Shown here piece after piece: positions 15,019-22,317 of a DNA stretch of 34,657 nucleotides. Position numbers and translations under genes: made by a program. This stretch comes from a virus. Within the stretch, counting starts at the first letter, position 1; each line of letters opens with the position of its first letter. The DNA lies in IMG/VR virus record IMGVR_UViG_3300035034_000577, positions 1-34,657 of that record; one strand, given 5' to 3'. Under the pieces are notes generated by a model. That model saw only the letters and a list, made by a program, of their open reading frames with translations. It did not search any database and was not told the origin of the DNA.

Positions 15019-15262
15019 TTTTTATCTTGATGAACGTCATTGAAATAATATGCAAAATAATGTCATTTTTTCTGTGATTTCCAAATTGCATTAAAGCAAA
15101 AACTTTATAAGGATATATATCTTCTAATCATTACAAACTCCGCTGCGCTTGGCTTTGGACTATTTTCGCTGAATTTTTTTTAATATAATTCATTTAAAAA
15201 CAATATCTTACATTCATTTTCGTTAATATAGTTCAGTGATTATGAACAGATATGGCTACGCT

Positions 15263-15336
15263 GTTTTTTGTTGTTTTTTATGTTTTTGTTGTTTTTTTGC
15301 TTATATAATTGCATTAATATTTTTGTTGTTTTTTTA
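15263..15336. repeat. Three T-tract repeats
   Basis: The unit TTTTTGTTGTTTTTT occurs at about 15264-15279, 15283-15299 and 15319-15334. The phased T tracts suggest bent or easily melted DNA between the divergent modules. Confidence 0.6.
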
Positions 15337-15451
15337 CATTATTGTAGGTTATTTTTATCTTGATACGTTTCCGTAAGATTTTTATAACTATAGTGGAGAC
15401 AGATTGAAGTTTTGATTGTTGTATTGAGCTTTGAGTAAAAAACTGAAAATG

Positions 15452-15459
15452 TATAAATA
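15452..15459 (+). promoter_or_regulatory. T4-type late promoter of the sheath gene
   Basis: Exact TATAAATA, giving a leader of about 100 bases before the sheath ATG. This is much longer than the leaders at the other late genes here. Confidence 0.75.
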
Positions 15460-15563
15460 ATTAAAAGAATAAATCCATATATTTCATTGGTTGAATGTCT
15501 TAACGGCAGATTAGTCAGTTGGAATCATGAGAACAAGAATAAAAATCTTAGGAGAGTAAAAAC

Positions 15564-17027
15564 ATGTCATTCCCAAATTCAGCCGGTGTATATAGCGATA
15601 TTATTGATCGTTCCTTCACTGTCTCTGGTGCTGGTCTGCTTACAGGTGCAATTGTTGTTGCATCAGCGAAAGGGCCGATTGAACCAACGCTTGTTACATC
15701 TGTTACACAATTGATTGAACAATACGGTGACCCTTCGGCTAAGTATGCGTCTATGTACGCTGCTGAGCGATTTCTTCGTCGAGCTGGTGTATTGAATGTA
15801 TGTCGAGTTATTGTCGACGCAACAGCTTCACAGGGAGTATTATCAGACTCACTGGCTGCATCGCATCTGGAAATTAAAGCAGTTAACCCCGGTACATGGG
15901 GTAACAGCATCACGGTTGAGTTTGGTGATGCTCCAAACGAGGCAGCTGGTACTTTGTATGTTTTTGTAAAATACAGTGGTGTTACCGTTGAATCTTGGCT
16001 GGTGTCTCGTGACTTGACAGCGCGTGATGGGTATGGTAACAACATCTATATCGAAAATGTGATCAATGACAAATCAAAGTACATAACTGTCACCGACTTC
16101 CCGAGTGTCAACGAAGCATACGATTTGGATGGTGTTGTTTCTCTTGGTGGGGGTGTCGATGATGCTGCTGCGCCGACCGACTCAGTTATTAACAATGGGT
16201 GGGATCAATTTCTGAACGAAAATTCTCAGGCCGCGAATATTTTGATTGGTGGTGGTTTGGCTTCAACGGCAGTTGCTGCGAAGATGATCGCTGTTGCACA
16301 GAGCCGAAAAAACACACGCGTAATTCTTGATGTGCCATTTGCTGATCGAAACGATGTTCAGGCAATGATCACATATCGAAATGATACACTGGGCGTTAAC
16401 AACTATCTGGGTGGTTTGTATGGCGGTTGGATCAAAGTGTCAGATCAATACACTGGTCGACAGATTGAAATCCCTCCTTCTGGTGATGTTGCTGGTGCGT
16501 TTGTTCAAACCGTGACCAATGGTAATTACTGGAGTGCTCCTGCTGGTGAACCAAACGGTGTTATTCCGAATGCAATCGGGGTTTCTCGAATATTCTCTGA
16601 ACCCGAGCTGGACTTGATGTATACCAATGGTGTCAACCCAATAACCGCATATAACGGAAACAACGCTGTTATTATGGGTCAGAAGACTTTACAAAAAGCT
16701 GCGTCGTCTCTGGATCGTTGGAATGTTGTGAATAACGTGTTGGATATGCGAGAGCGAATCGTAAACGCAATCAAGCCGTTTGTATTCAAAGACAACACTT
16801 CTTTTTATCGTCAACAGGTTGATTTCATGATCCGTAGTATGTTGACTAACCGACAATCAAGTGGTGGCCTGTATGGGTTTGAGGTTGATGTGTCTGACGA
16901 AATCAACACGCCATTCGTTATCGATAACAAACAGATGCTGGTTAACGTGTACGTTCAACCAATACAAGCAAGTGAGTTCATCAAAGTCGGTTTGATCATC
17001 ACTCCGACTGGCGTTGACTTCGCATAA
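15564..17027 (+). CDS. 18: Contractile tail sheath protein, T4 gp18-like
   Basis: A 487-aa protein (T4 gp18 is 659 aa, so the variable protruding domains are reduced). The N-terminus SFPNSAGVYSDIIDRSFTV matches the conserved sheath start (S-P-G-V-x-x-x-E/D-x-D). GAIVVASAKGPIEPTLVTS is the typical first-strand motif. The C-terminal domain LDRWNVVNNVLDMRERIVNA and RSMLTNRQSSGGLYGFEVDV belongs to the conserved sheath core that interlocks neighbouring subunits. ATG follows TTAGGAGAG. It is the first gene of the tail module, with its own promoter and a terminator at 17033-17062, as suits a very abundant structural protein. Confidence 0.95.
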   Translation: MSFPNSAGVYSDIIDRSFTVSGAGLLTGAIVVASAKGPIEPTLVTSVTQLIEQYGDPSAKYASMYAAERFLRRAGVLNVCRVIVDATASQGVLSDSLAASHLEIKAVNPGTWGNSITVEFGDAPNEAAGTLYVFVKYSGVTVESWLVSRDLTARDGYGNNIYIENVINDKSKYITVTDFPSVNEAYDLDGVVSLGGGVDDAAAPTDSVINNGWDQFLNENSQAANILIGGGLASTAVAAKMIAVAQSRKNTRVILDVPFADRNDVQAMITYRNDTLGVNNYLGGLYGGWIKVSDQYTGRQIEIPPSGDVAGAFVQTVTNGNYWSAPAGEPNGVIPNAIGVSRIFSEPELDLMYTNGVNPITAYNGNNAVIMGQKTLQKAASSLDRWNVVNNVLDMRERIVNAIKPFVFKDNTSFYRQQVDFMIRSMLTNRQSSGGLYGFEVDVSDEINTPFVIDNKQMLVNVYVQPIQASEFIKVGLIITPTGVDFA

Positions 17028-17032
17028 TTACG

Positions 17033-17062
17033 TGCGCGCTCGTAACTGGGCGCGCATTTTGT
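17033..17062 (+). terminator. Rho-independent terminator after sheath gene
   Basis: A 7-bp stem, TGCGCGC and GCGCGCA, with the 10-base loop TCGTAACTGG, then a short T run (TTTTGTT). It begins six bases after the sheath stop. Confidence 0.75.
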
Positions 17063-17068
17063 TAAAAC

Positions 17069-17076
17069 TATAAATA
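17069..17076 (+). promoter_or_regulatory. T4-type late promoter of the tube gene
   Basis: Exact TATAAATA immediately after the sheath terminator and 29 bases before the tube ATG. Confidence 0.8.
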
Positions 17077-17104
17077 ATAAAAAGAAATCAGGAGTTAAAC
17101 AAGA

Positions 17105-17614
17105 ATGGCGACCACAATACAAAACGTGCGGGCGATGAATAATCCGCAACGCGCATATGAGTTTGAGGTGGAAATTTACGGTGGTACTTTCGCTGGATCA
17201 CTTCCTATTTTGACTCAACGAGTTGAAACAGCGAGTCTTCCCGGTTCAAGTGTTGATACAATTGAAGTCAACTTCAAAGGTGGTAAATCTATTCACGCTG
17301 GTCGTGATTCATCTGCCCATACTACTACAGTTACTTTCTACGACGATGAAGCAAACGAAGTCTACAAGTTTTTCAAGAAATGGAAAGATGGCTCGATTAA
17401 TGACCCATTGACCGGCGCGGCCTTGACACGAGACTTGTATGCTGGTGAAATGTTTATCAAGACATTCGCCCATGATTCAACTACTGTTACCGCAACACAT
17501 AAGTTCACTAAGATTTTCCCGACAGAAATCGGCGAAGTTAACCTGACTTATGAATCAAGCGAGCACATTCGATTTGATGTAACTTTTGCATTCGAGACAC
17601 ATCAAATCGTATAA
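17105..17614 (+). CDS. 19: Tail tube protein, T4 gp19-like
   Basis: A 169-aa protein (T4 gp19 is 163 aa) that stacks as hexamers to form the inner tube. Family features: the N-terminal NNPQRAYEFEVEI segment, TQRVETASLPGSSVDTIEV (tube beta-sheet and loop), VTFYDDEANEVYKFFKKW (helix with the conserved Phe/Trp), and the C-terminal FPTEIGEVNLTYESSEHIRF. ATG follows CAGGAG with a 9-base spacer. It is flanked upstream by the sheath terminator and a private late promoter. Its stop TAA lies inside a second late promoter (17610-17617). The two following genes carry the same FPTEI-type C-terminal motif. Confidence 0.93.
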   Translation: MATTIQNVRAMNNPQRAYEFEVEIYGGTFAGSLPILTQRVETASLPGSSVDTIEVNFKGGKSIHAGRDSSAHTTTVTFYDDEANEVYKFFKKWKDGSINDPLTGAALTRDLYAGEMFIKTFAHDSTTVTATHKFTKIFPTEIGEVNLTYESSEHIRFDVTFAFETHQIV

Positions 17615-17617
17615 ATA
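17610..17617 (+). promoter_or_regulatory. Late promoter overlapping the tube stop codon
   Basis: Exact TATAAATA; its bases 3-5 are the tube stop codon TAA. The next 50 bases are purine-rich with no start codon and run into the terminator at 17669-17704, so this promoter would make a short non-coding transcript unless read-through occurs. Confidence 0.65.
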
Positions 17618-17622
17618 GTAAT

Positions 17623-17704
17623 AAGAAGAAGAAAAATCATAAGAAGAAGACTAGACTTACTTCTACATAATCCTCGACTCGTTACTGGGTTGGGGATTTT
17701 TTTT
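17623..17704 (+). ncRNA. Candidate short late transcript between tube genes
   Basis: Predicted from the distance between the late promoter at 17610-17617 (start about 17623) and the strong terminator ending at 17704. The roughly 80-base product would be purine-rich (AAGAAGAAG twice) and end in the terminator hairpin. No ATG ORF lies in it. It may simply be a 3'-end processing or maturation product of the tube mRNA. Confidence 0.3.
17669..17704 (+). terminator. Rho-independent terminator after tube gene
   Basis: A 10-bp stem, AATCCTCGAC with GTTGGGGATT (two G-T pairs), loop TCGTTACTGG, then eight T. The loop differs by one base from that of the sheath terminator. Confidence 0.85.
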
Positions 17705-17705
17705 G

Positions 17706-17713
17706 TATAAATA
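17706..17713 (+). promoter_or_regulatory. T4-type late promoter of second tube-like gene
   Basis: Exact TATAAATA directly after the U-tract of the preceding terminator, 24 bases before the ATG at 17737. Confidence 0.8.
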
Positions 17714-17736
17714 AAAGAAAAAAATAGAAGGTATCT

Positions 17737-18321
17737 ATGCCATCATTGAAGCTTATTCGAGCAGGACAGCAGCTACTCAACAAAGTGAACCCGAATATTC
17801 CAACGAATATTCCCAATGCTGCAAACTACTTTTTAAACCCCGTCAAAGACCCACAACGGTCTTATATGTGGGAAGTTCGGTTTAACTCCCCTGTTGGAGA
17901 GGGTGAGACGATAAAATATTATGCCAAGACCGCTGGTATTCCGTCTACTATGATAGAAGTACATAAGCGTTTTTATCAGGGCATTGAGTATGGGTATAGT
18001 GGTCGCGATGTGTCTCCGCGAATATTTCGTGTAACATTTTGGGACAATCAGGATTTGATGGTATATAAGTTTTTTGATAACTGGGTGAACATGATTCGAC
18101 ATCCAGATACCAATAAAAAAGCGTTACCAGAAAATCAAGAACGAGATATTGAGTTGGTGATGTTTGATTCATCTGATTTTTTAGTGACACAGCGATTCGT
18201 CATTAGTAATGCATTTCCAACAGAAATCAGCGAAACCACTTTGACGTATACTGAAAGTGGCGACTTTACGTTTGATGTGATGTTTAATTTTTCTACGAAA
18301 AAACTTGTTAACGGAGGCTGA
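17737..18321 (+). CDS. Tail tube-like protein (paralogue 2)
   Basis: A 194-aa protein with the tube fold by comparison with its neighbour. It shares NPVKDPQRSYMWEVRF (compare NNPQRAYEFEVEI), a FWDNQDLMVYKFFDNWVNMI helix (compare FYDDEANEVYKFFKKW) and FPTEISETTLTYTESGDFTF (compare FPTEIGEVNLTYESSEHIRF). A 30-residue N-terminal helical extension (SLKLIRAGQQLLNKVNPNIP) is added. In T4 the tube is started and capped by tube-fold proteins gp54 and gp48, so this may be a baseplate-end tube adaptor; a terminator-end role is also possible. Its own terminator-promoter boundary separates it from the abundant tube protein, suggesting lower copy number. ATG follows AGAAGG. The next gene starts inside the same GGAGG context. 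Confidence 0.85.
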   Translation: MPSLKLIRAGQQLLNKVNPNIPTNIPNAANYFLNPVKDPQRSYMWEVRFNSPVGEGETIKYYAKTAGIPSTMIEVHKRFYQGIEYGYSGRDVSPRIFRVTFWDNQDLMVYKFFDNWVNMIRHPDTNKKALPENQERDIELVMFDSSDFLVTQRFVISNAFPTEISETTLTYTESGDFTFDVMFNFSTKKLVNGG

Positions 18322-18323
18322 TT

Positions 18324-19058
18324 TTGAATCCAAGAGATGTTATTCGGCTCAAAAAGAGCCAAAATCCACAGTATGAGTACATGTGGACAGTGCTTTTGCC
18401 TTCTTTGAGTCAGGCTGGTCTTTCTGGTATTGGTAACGTGGGGCCGTCATCTGTCCTTCGTGGGAGTATCGCCGAAAAAATAATTTACAATCAAATCACC
18501 GGACTCGATGATACACAACAGCTAAATCATCGTGTCTACTCGATTGATGTACCATTCACTGCGTTTGAATCAAAGAAAAACCTTCGAACGTCAACGTTTT
18601 TTTACACTCCCGTTCATAATGATATTGGTACGGTGACTCTGCGTGTAGACGAACTTGAAGATGGCATGACCCTTAAATATTTCACCAACTGGCAAAATCT
18701 TATCGCCAACAGCAACGGAACATATAACCTTCCGTTTATATACAAAAGGCCGATATTTTTATATAAACTTGGTTCATCTGGTAATGAGCTTCATTTCTCT
18801 ACATACACGGGGTTGTACCCAACTGAGATAGCGCAAGCAACTCATTCGTTTGAGTCTGGAGGGATTCTTCAGTATAACATTACATTGCAGTGTGATGCAG
18901 TTCAGCATAATTTTAAGTCGATTGCAGAAGTGCGCTCGATTGTTGAAAAAGCACAAAGCGGCATGTTTGATCTTCCTTCATACGATAAATATACACTAAC
19001 GGACGATCTGTTAGGGTCAGTTGGTTCGCTTATAAATAAAGGTGTAAAATTCTTTTAA
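18324..19058 (+). CDS. Tail tube-like protein (paralogue 3), baseplate-proximal candidate
   Basis: A 244-aa protein starting with TTG, two bases after the preceding stop, at the right distance from GGAGG (18313-18317). There is no suitable ATG. Tube-fold markers are NPQYEYMWTVLLPSL near the N-terminus, a LKYFTNWQNLIANSNG helix, and YPTEIAQATHSFESGGILQY, all in the same order as in the tube protein. It has larger loops and a C-terminal tail (VRSIVEKAQSGMFDLPSYDK and beyond). It could be a tube initiator or cap comparable to T4 gp54/gp48. The late promoter for the next gene lies inside its 3' end at 19031-19038. Confidence 0.8.
   Translation: MNPRDVIRLKKSQNPQYEYMWTVLLPSLSQAGLSGIGNVGPSSVLRGSIAEKIIYNQITGLDDTQQLNHRVYSIDVPFTAFESKKNLRTSTFFYTPVHNDIGTVTLRVDELEDGMTLKYFTNWQNLIANSNGTYNLPFIYKRPIFLYKLGSSGNELHFSTYTGLYPTEIAQATHSFESGGILQYNITLQCDAVQHNFKSIAEVRSIVEKAQSGMFDLPSYDKYTLTDDLLGSVGSLINKGVKFF
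19031..19038 (+). promoter_or_regulatory. Late promoter inside 3' end of tube paralogue 3
   Basis: Exact TATAAATA within coding sequence (codons for Leu-Ile-Asn-Lys), 41 bases before the ATG of the next gene. Confidence 0.7.
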
Positions 19059-19078
19059 GACTAAACTAGGGGATATAA

Positions 19079-19957
19079 ATGACAAACAACATCACATCAA
19101 CGATGTTTGTGGATGACGACGAAGCGAACGCTATGCAAGAAAAACAAAAGGAGTCTTCGAACCCGCCGCCGACAACACAAAACGAACCCGCACCAGAAGT
19201 ATCACTTAATGGGCATAACCGCGTAAACCTCCCCTCATGTGGGAAGTTTGGGTATCCAACCGATATTGAGTTTCGAGAGATTACGACTGGCGACGAAGAA
19301 GTTCTCGCCACGGCTACCGTTGATACTTATGCCCGAACACTTAATGGTGTATTGAAATCCATTTTGTTGAATTGTTCTTATTTTGATAAGCTCGTCACAT
19401 TCGATCGAGATTATCTGTTGATCTATATCTGGGGGTCTACTTATGATCCAAAGAAAAAATTACAGGTCACGTGTAAACACTGTAAAACACCGGACAACGA
19501 GGTTGTTGTCGATTTGACCGAAGTACCTATCGAAGATGTCCGTGATGATATTATTACGCCAGCAGAGATGGTTCTTTCAAAAACAAATAAACCCATTCGT
19601 ATCCGGCTCAATACCGTTGCAGATGAGATTATGGTTGAAGAATTTATCGCACAGCGTAAGGACAAAATGTATCGATACGAACATTTGTTGATGGTGGCTT
19701 CAATTGATCTGGGTATGCCAATGCCGTTTGAATCGAAAATACAATGGGTTCGTGATAATGTTCGTTCTGTTGAAATGGGATATATCAAAAAATATCACCA
19801 AATCTATTCATTTGGGTTCAAAACAACGCTTGATCATAAGTGCTCGGTGTGTCAGGGGGTCACGCCGTTCGGACTACCCTTTCAAACAGAAGACATTCTT
19901 TACCCGACCGTATCGGATGATATTGGAAAGTACATACGACCTGTGTCGAGTTCTTAA
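19079..19957 (+). CDS. Baseplate hub assembly protein, T4 gp26-like, with CxxC motifs
   Basis: A 292-aa protein resembling the T4 baseplate gp26 family. Residues 1-40 are a low-complexity Pro/Asn/Glu extension. The folded part begins with VNLPSCGKFGYPTDIEFREI and TGDEEVLATATVDTYARTLN. Two Cys pairs, CKHCKT (near residue 135) and KCSVCQGV (near residue 260), probably bind one zinc. A helical segment with EEFIAQRKDKMYRYEHLLMV lies between them. In T4 gp26 acts in hub assembly and is found as a conserved small baseplate gene. The position just before the tape-measure region fits. The C-terminal coding end overlaps a small ORF in another frame by 41 bases. The family call is probable, not certain. 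Confidence 0.7.
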   Translation: MTNNITSTMFVDDDEANAMQEKQKESSNPPPTTQNEPAPEVSLNGHNRVNLPSCGKFGYPTDIEFREITTGDEEVLATATVDTYARTLNGVLKSILLNCSYFDKLVTFDRDYLLIYIWGSTYDPKKKLQVTCKHCKTPDNEVVVDLTEVPIEDVRDDIITPAEMVLSKTNKPIRIRLNTVADEIMVEEFIAQRKDKMYRYEHLLMVASIDLGMPMPFESKIQWVRDNVRSVEMGYIKKYHQIYSFGFKTTLDHKCSVCQGVTPFGLPFQTEDILYPTVSDDIGKYIRPVSSS

Positions 19958-20081
19958 AATATCGCCTGATGTGGCAGAAAAAATGTCAGTTTCAAAGCGC
20001 GAGTTTATGTTAGAGAAAATGGAGAAATCGCTCAAAGACAAAGACCCGTTTGTTGTTCCAACTCCACCTATCAGAATGTGA
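19917..20081 (+). CDS. Small overlapping tail gene (54 aa)
   Basis: A 54-aa ORF beginning MILESTYDLCRVLKISPDVA and ending with the DPFVVPTPPIRM segment, in the +1 frame relative to the gp26-like gene, which it overlaps by 41 bases. The longer ORF in this frame is out-of-frame shadow; only this part has protein-like helical composition outside the overlap. No clear SD is seen before the ATG, so expression would rely on coupling or on frameshifting from the upstream gene, as in tail assembly chaperone pairs before tape measure genes. The stop codon lies in the right arm of the hairpin at 20059-20093. Function is unknown. Confidence 0.6.
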   Translation: MILESTYDLCRVLKISPDVAEKMSVSKREFMLEKMEKSLKDKDPFVVPTPPIRM

Positions 20082-20093
20082 TAGGTGGAGTTG
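20059..20093 (+). repeat. 15-bp perfect hairpin without U-tract
   Basis: The arms CAACTCCACCTATCA and its exact complement surround loop GAATG. It contains the stop codon of the 54-aa gene and is followed by GTGTATAAATA, not a T run. It may be a processing or RNA-stabilising element or a weak terminator, directly before the late promoter at 20096. Confidence 0.7.
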
Positions 20094-20095
20094 TG

Positions 20096-20103
20096 TATAA
20101 ATA
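20096..20103 (+). promoter_or_regulatory. T4-type late promoter
   Basis: Exact TATAAATA three bases after the hairpin, 36 bases before the ATG at 20139. It drives the large tail-gene unit. Confidence 0.8.
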
Positions 20104-20138
20104 GAACTATATGTACATAAAACAAACAGGACTTCGAC

Positions 20139-22316
20139 ATGACACATGAAATTTCCATTCAAGACAACATAGGAGTCAGTGATGTTTTCTTGGATTTTAT
20201 GGTTGATACCAACTTCATCGAAGAGTCTGTCCGGACTGGAATATCGTCAGGTGCTCTTGAGTTGCTTGATGAAGATTACCGTGACGCTCTCTCCAAACTG
20301 ATTCTCGAACGAAATGACAACACACCAGACCAATACGTTTACAATGGTAAATACACCGTTGTTTGGCCGAAATTCCAAATGGTCTGGACTGATTATGATA
20401 ACTATCCAACATCAAATGAAGTTTTGTCTGGTCTTGGCATTCCGTTGAATGCGGTGAATAGTGGTCGAGAAGCGCGAGTACTAAGTGAGGTATTGAAGTA
20501 CTTTCGTGCTCATCGATACGACGAAGCCCGTTCACTCGCAAAATTTTCACAAAGACGAACCGCGTATTCTACTCGTACCAAATCTGCTGTCACGAAGGCA
20601 AACAGCACTGATGATGATGATGATGATCAATTTACGACACAAAATCCCTTCATTGAAACCCCAACATCGGATGATATCAATCGAGGTAAGCGTAACAGAA
20701 TCGACAGAACAACGAGAACTCTGGATGGTTTTAACAAAGCCAGTTTGATTCCGGGTAAATTTTATTCTGATATCTCTCGTATACCACGCACGAATGTGTC
20801 GAAATGGCTTGGTTTGTGGAAAAGAGAAACCCGTCGATTCTTAAAAACATCAGAAGGAAAATGGCAAAAGCATTTCATCATGGGATACCAATCCGGAGGC
20901 ACCGACTCTTTTTATGAGATTTGGTTTAATACACTGGATTCTAGTTTCACTATACATGATATTAACGGAGTTCAACAAGGTCGTCGATATCAGACTCTAA
21001 AAGAGACTCTTCGATATTTTATGAACCAAGTCTCGTCTGAAGAAATTGGAGCCACTGATGGCGATGATGATGTAATCAACTTAAGAAAAGATATGCTGAA
21101 CGCATCTTTTCGGATTGCGATGAAAGCAGAAAAAGTCATCGACCCATATGTCGATCAGCTTGAGCAAAGCGTTAAAAACGAAGTTGACAACGATAAAGAA
21201 ATCGCGATTAAAGAAAAACGCGATAAAGAACGCGATAAACTAAAATCGATGATGAAAACCAGTAAAATCGTAGGCGGTGCGTTGGCTTCTGGGGCTGGTA
21301 AGGCTGTTGCTAGTTATCAAAAATCTATGGACGCATCTCGCGCTTCATTTGCGAATGATGTACATAATACCGCTCAGAGAAAACAAGCCGAAGAAGATCG
21401 CAAAAAAAGTAAACAAACTCGTTCGAACGAAATTAAAGACGAAGCCGCCAAAATTCGGGCTATGTGGGATGATCAAAAAAAGAAACGCGAACAAGATCGT
21501 AAAGAAGCAGTCGGGTACCTCGATAATCTGAGTTTTAAAGACAACGGCTTTGATAATCTGTCAAAATCAGAAAGAGAAACAAGTAACAATAGCGATAAAA
21601 CCAAAGTTGTTAACGATATGATCAACAGGGAACGTGCTGCTCTTGATAAACTACGGAATACAAACAAAAAAACAAAACGCAAAAAAGTAACGGAATCTGA
21701 TTCTTTTTTAGATGATGACTTTATCATTTTTGAGTCTCAAGGTGATTATTCACCCGATCAATATTTTTCGGTTGATAGTGATATATTAAACACATATACA
21801 AACGATCCGTCTGACGAGAATGAGCGTGATTTGCTAGCAGCACAAGTTAAGGCGTTTTCTTCATCTACATATGATCGTCATATCAAGCGAGTGCAAAAAC
21901 ATGCTGATACTGAAATGTCTCGGGTGAAAAATATTACTGATGCGATACAAAATGATTTGATTTCTATATACGAAGACAAAACTCGCGCGCCAGCTCAGAA
22001 GGGGTTTTTCGCTCGACTGTTGGATAAGTTCGCTCGTCGCAGACCAATAACCGATCCCCGTGACAAGGTTAATAAAACATCTGGACGAGGTGTACGATAT
22101 CGTGCTGACTTCATCACCGGGTATTCACTTGGGAATCGAGTGAATATTGAAATTTGGTATGTAACTGAACAGGAACTTGATCCAAAAATTGCAAAACAAA
22201 ATCCGTATATTGCCAGCTATTATGTATATGACGTTTCAAGTGGCACGTTGGTTCGTGGGCGCATTCCGTATCTGCGAAACGCTATTATTACGGTTATGCA
22301 GAAAATAGGAGTCTAA
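20139..22316 (+). CDS. Large tail protein with duplicated domain, unknown
   Basis: A 725-aa protein not recognised as a known family. Residues 1-140 are mixed alpha/beta. Residues 145-190 are low complexity with a run of aspartates (DDDDDDQ). A folded module near 245-297 (HFIMGYQSGG, EIWFN, IHDINGVQQGRRY) is repeated at about 657-720 (DFITGYSLGN, EIWYV, YVYDVSSGTLVRGR). Between them is a very basic and acidic helical region (about 340-520) rich in Lys, Glu, Arg and Asp, probably coiled coil. It lies between the gp26-like genes and the tape-measure-like gene, so it is likely a tail or hub component. Its stop is one base before the next ATG. The duplicated module is seen directly; the role is inferred. 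Confidence 0.75.
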   Translation: MTHEISIQDNIGVSDVFLDFMVDTNFIEESVRTGISSGALELLDEDYRDALSKLILERNDNTPDQYVYNGKYTVVWPKFQMVWTDYDNYPTSNEVLSGLGIPLNAVNSGREARVLSEVLKYFRAHRYDEARSLAKFSQRRTAYSTRTKSAVTKANSTDDDDDDQFTTQNPFIETPTSDDINRGKRNRIDRTTRTLDGFNKASLIPGKFYSDISRIPRTNVSKWLGLWKRETRRFLKTSEGKWQKHFIMGYQSGGTDSFYEIWFNTLDSSFTIHDINGVQQGRRYQTLKETLRYFMNQVSSEEIGATDGDDDVINLRKDMLNASFRIAMKAEKVIDPYVDQLEQSVKNEVDNDKEIAIKEKRDKERDKLKSMMKTSKIVGGALASGAGKAVASYQKSMDASRASFANDVHNTAQRKQAEEDRKKSKQTRSNEIKDEAAKIRAMWDDQKKKREQDRKEAVGYLDNLSFKDNGFDNLSKSERETSNNSDKTKVVNDMINRERAALDKLRNTNKKTKRKKVTESDSFLDDDFIIFESQGDYSPDQYFSVDSDILNTYTNDPSDENERDLLAAQVKAFSSSTYDRHIKRVQKHADTEMSRVKNITDAIQNDLISIYEDKTRAPAQKGFFARLLDKFARRRPITDPRDKVNKTSGRGVRYRADFITGYSLGNRVNIEIWYVTEQELDPKIAKQNPYIASYYVYDVSSGTLVRGRIPYLRNAIITVMQKIGV

Positions 22317-22317
22317 T

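Larger units (their letters stand above)
14947..15563. other. AT-rich divergent intergenic region
   Basis: The 617 bp between the leftward replication operon and the rightward tail module hold no convincing gene. Contents: a sigma70-like promoter candidate to the left (14992-15018); imperfect direct repeats of a TTAATATAATTCA type near 15179-15191 and 15225-15237; three T-tract repeats (15263-15336); a perfect TATAAT at 15304-15309 without a good -35; the late promoter of the sheath gene (15452-15459); and a roughly 100-base leader that includes an 11-codon ORF at 15527-15559. It is a reasonable place for a replication origin or early/late control region, but neither is shown. Confidence 0.6.
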
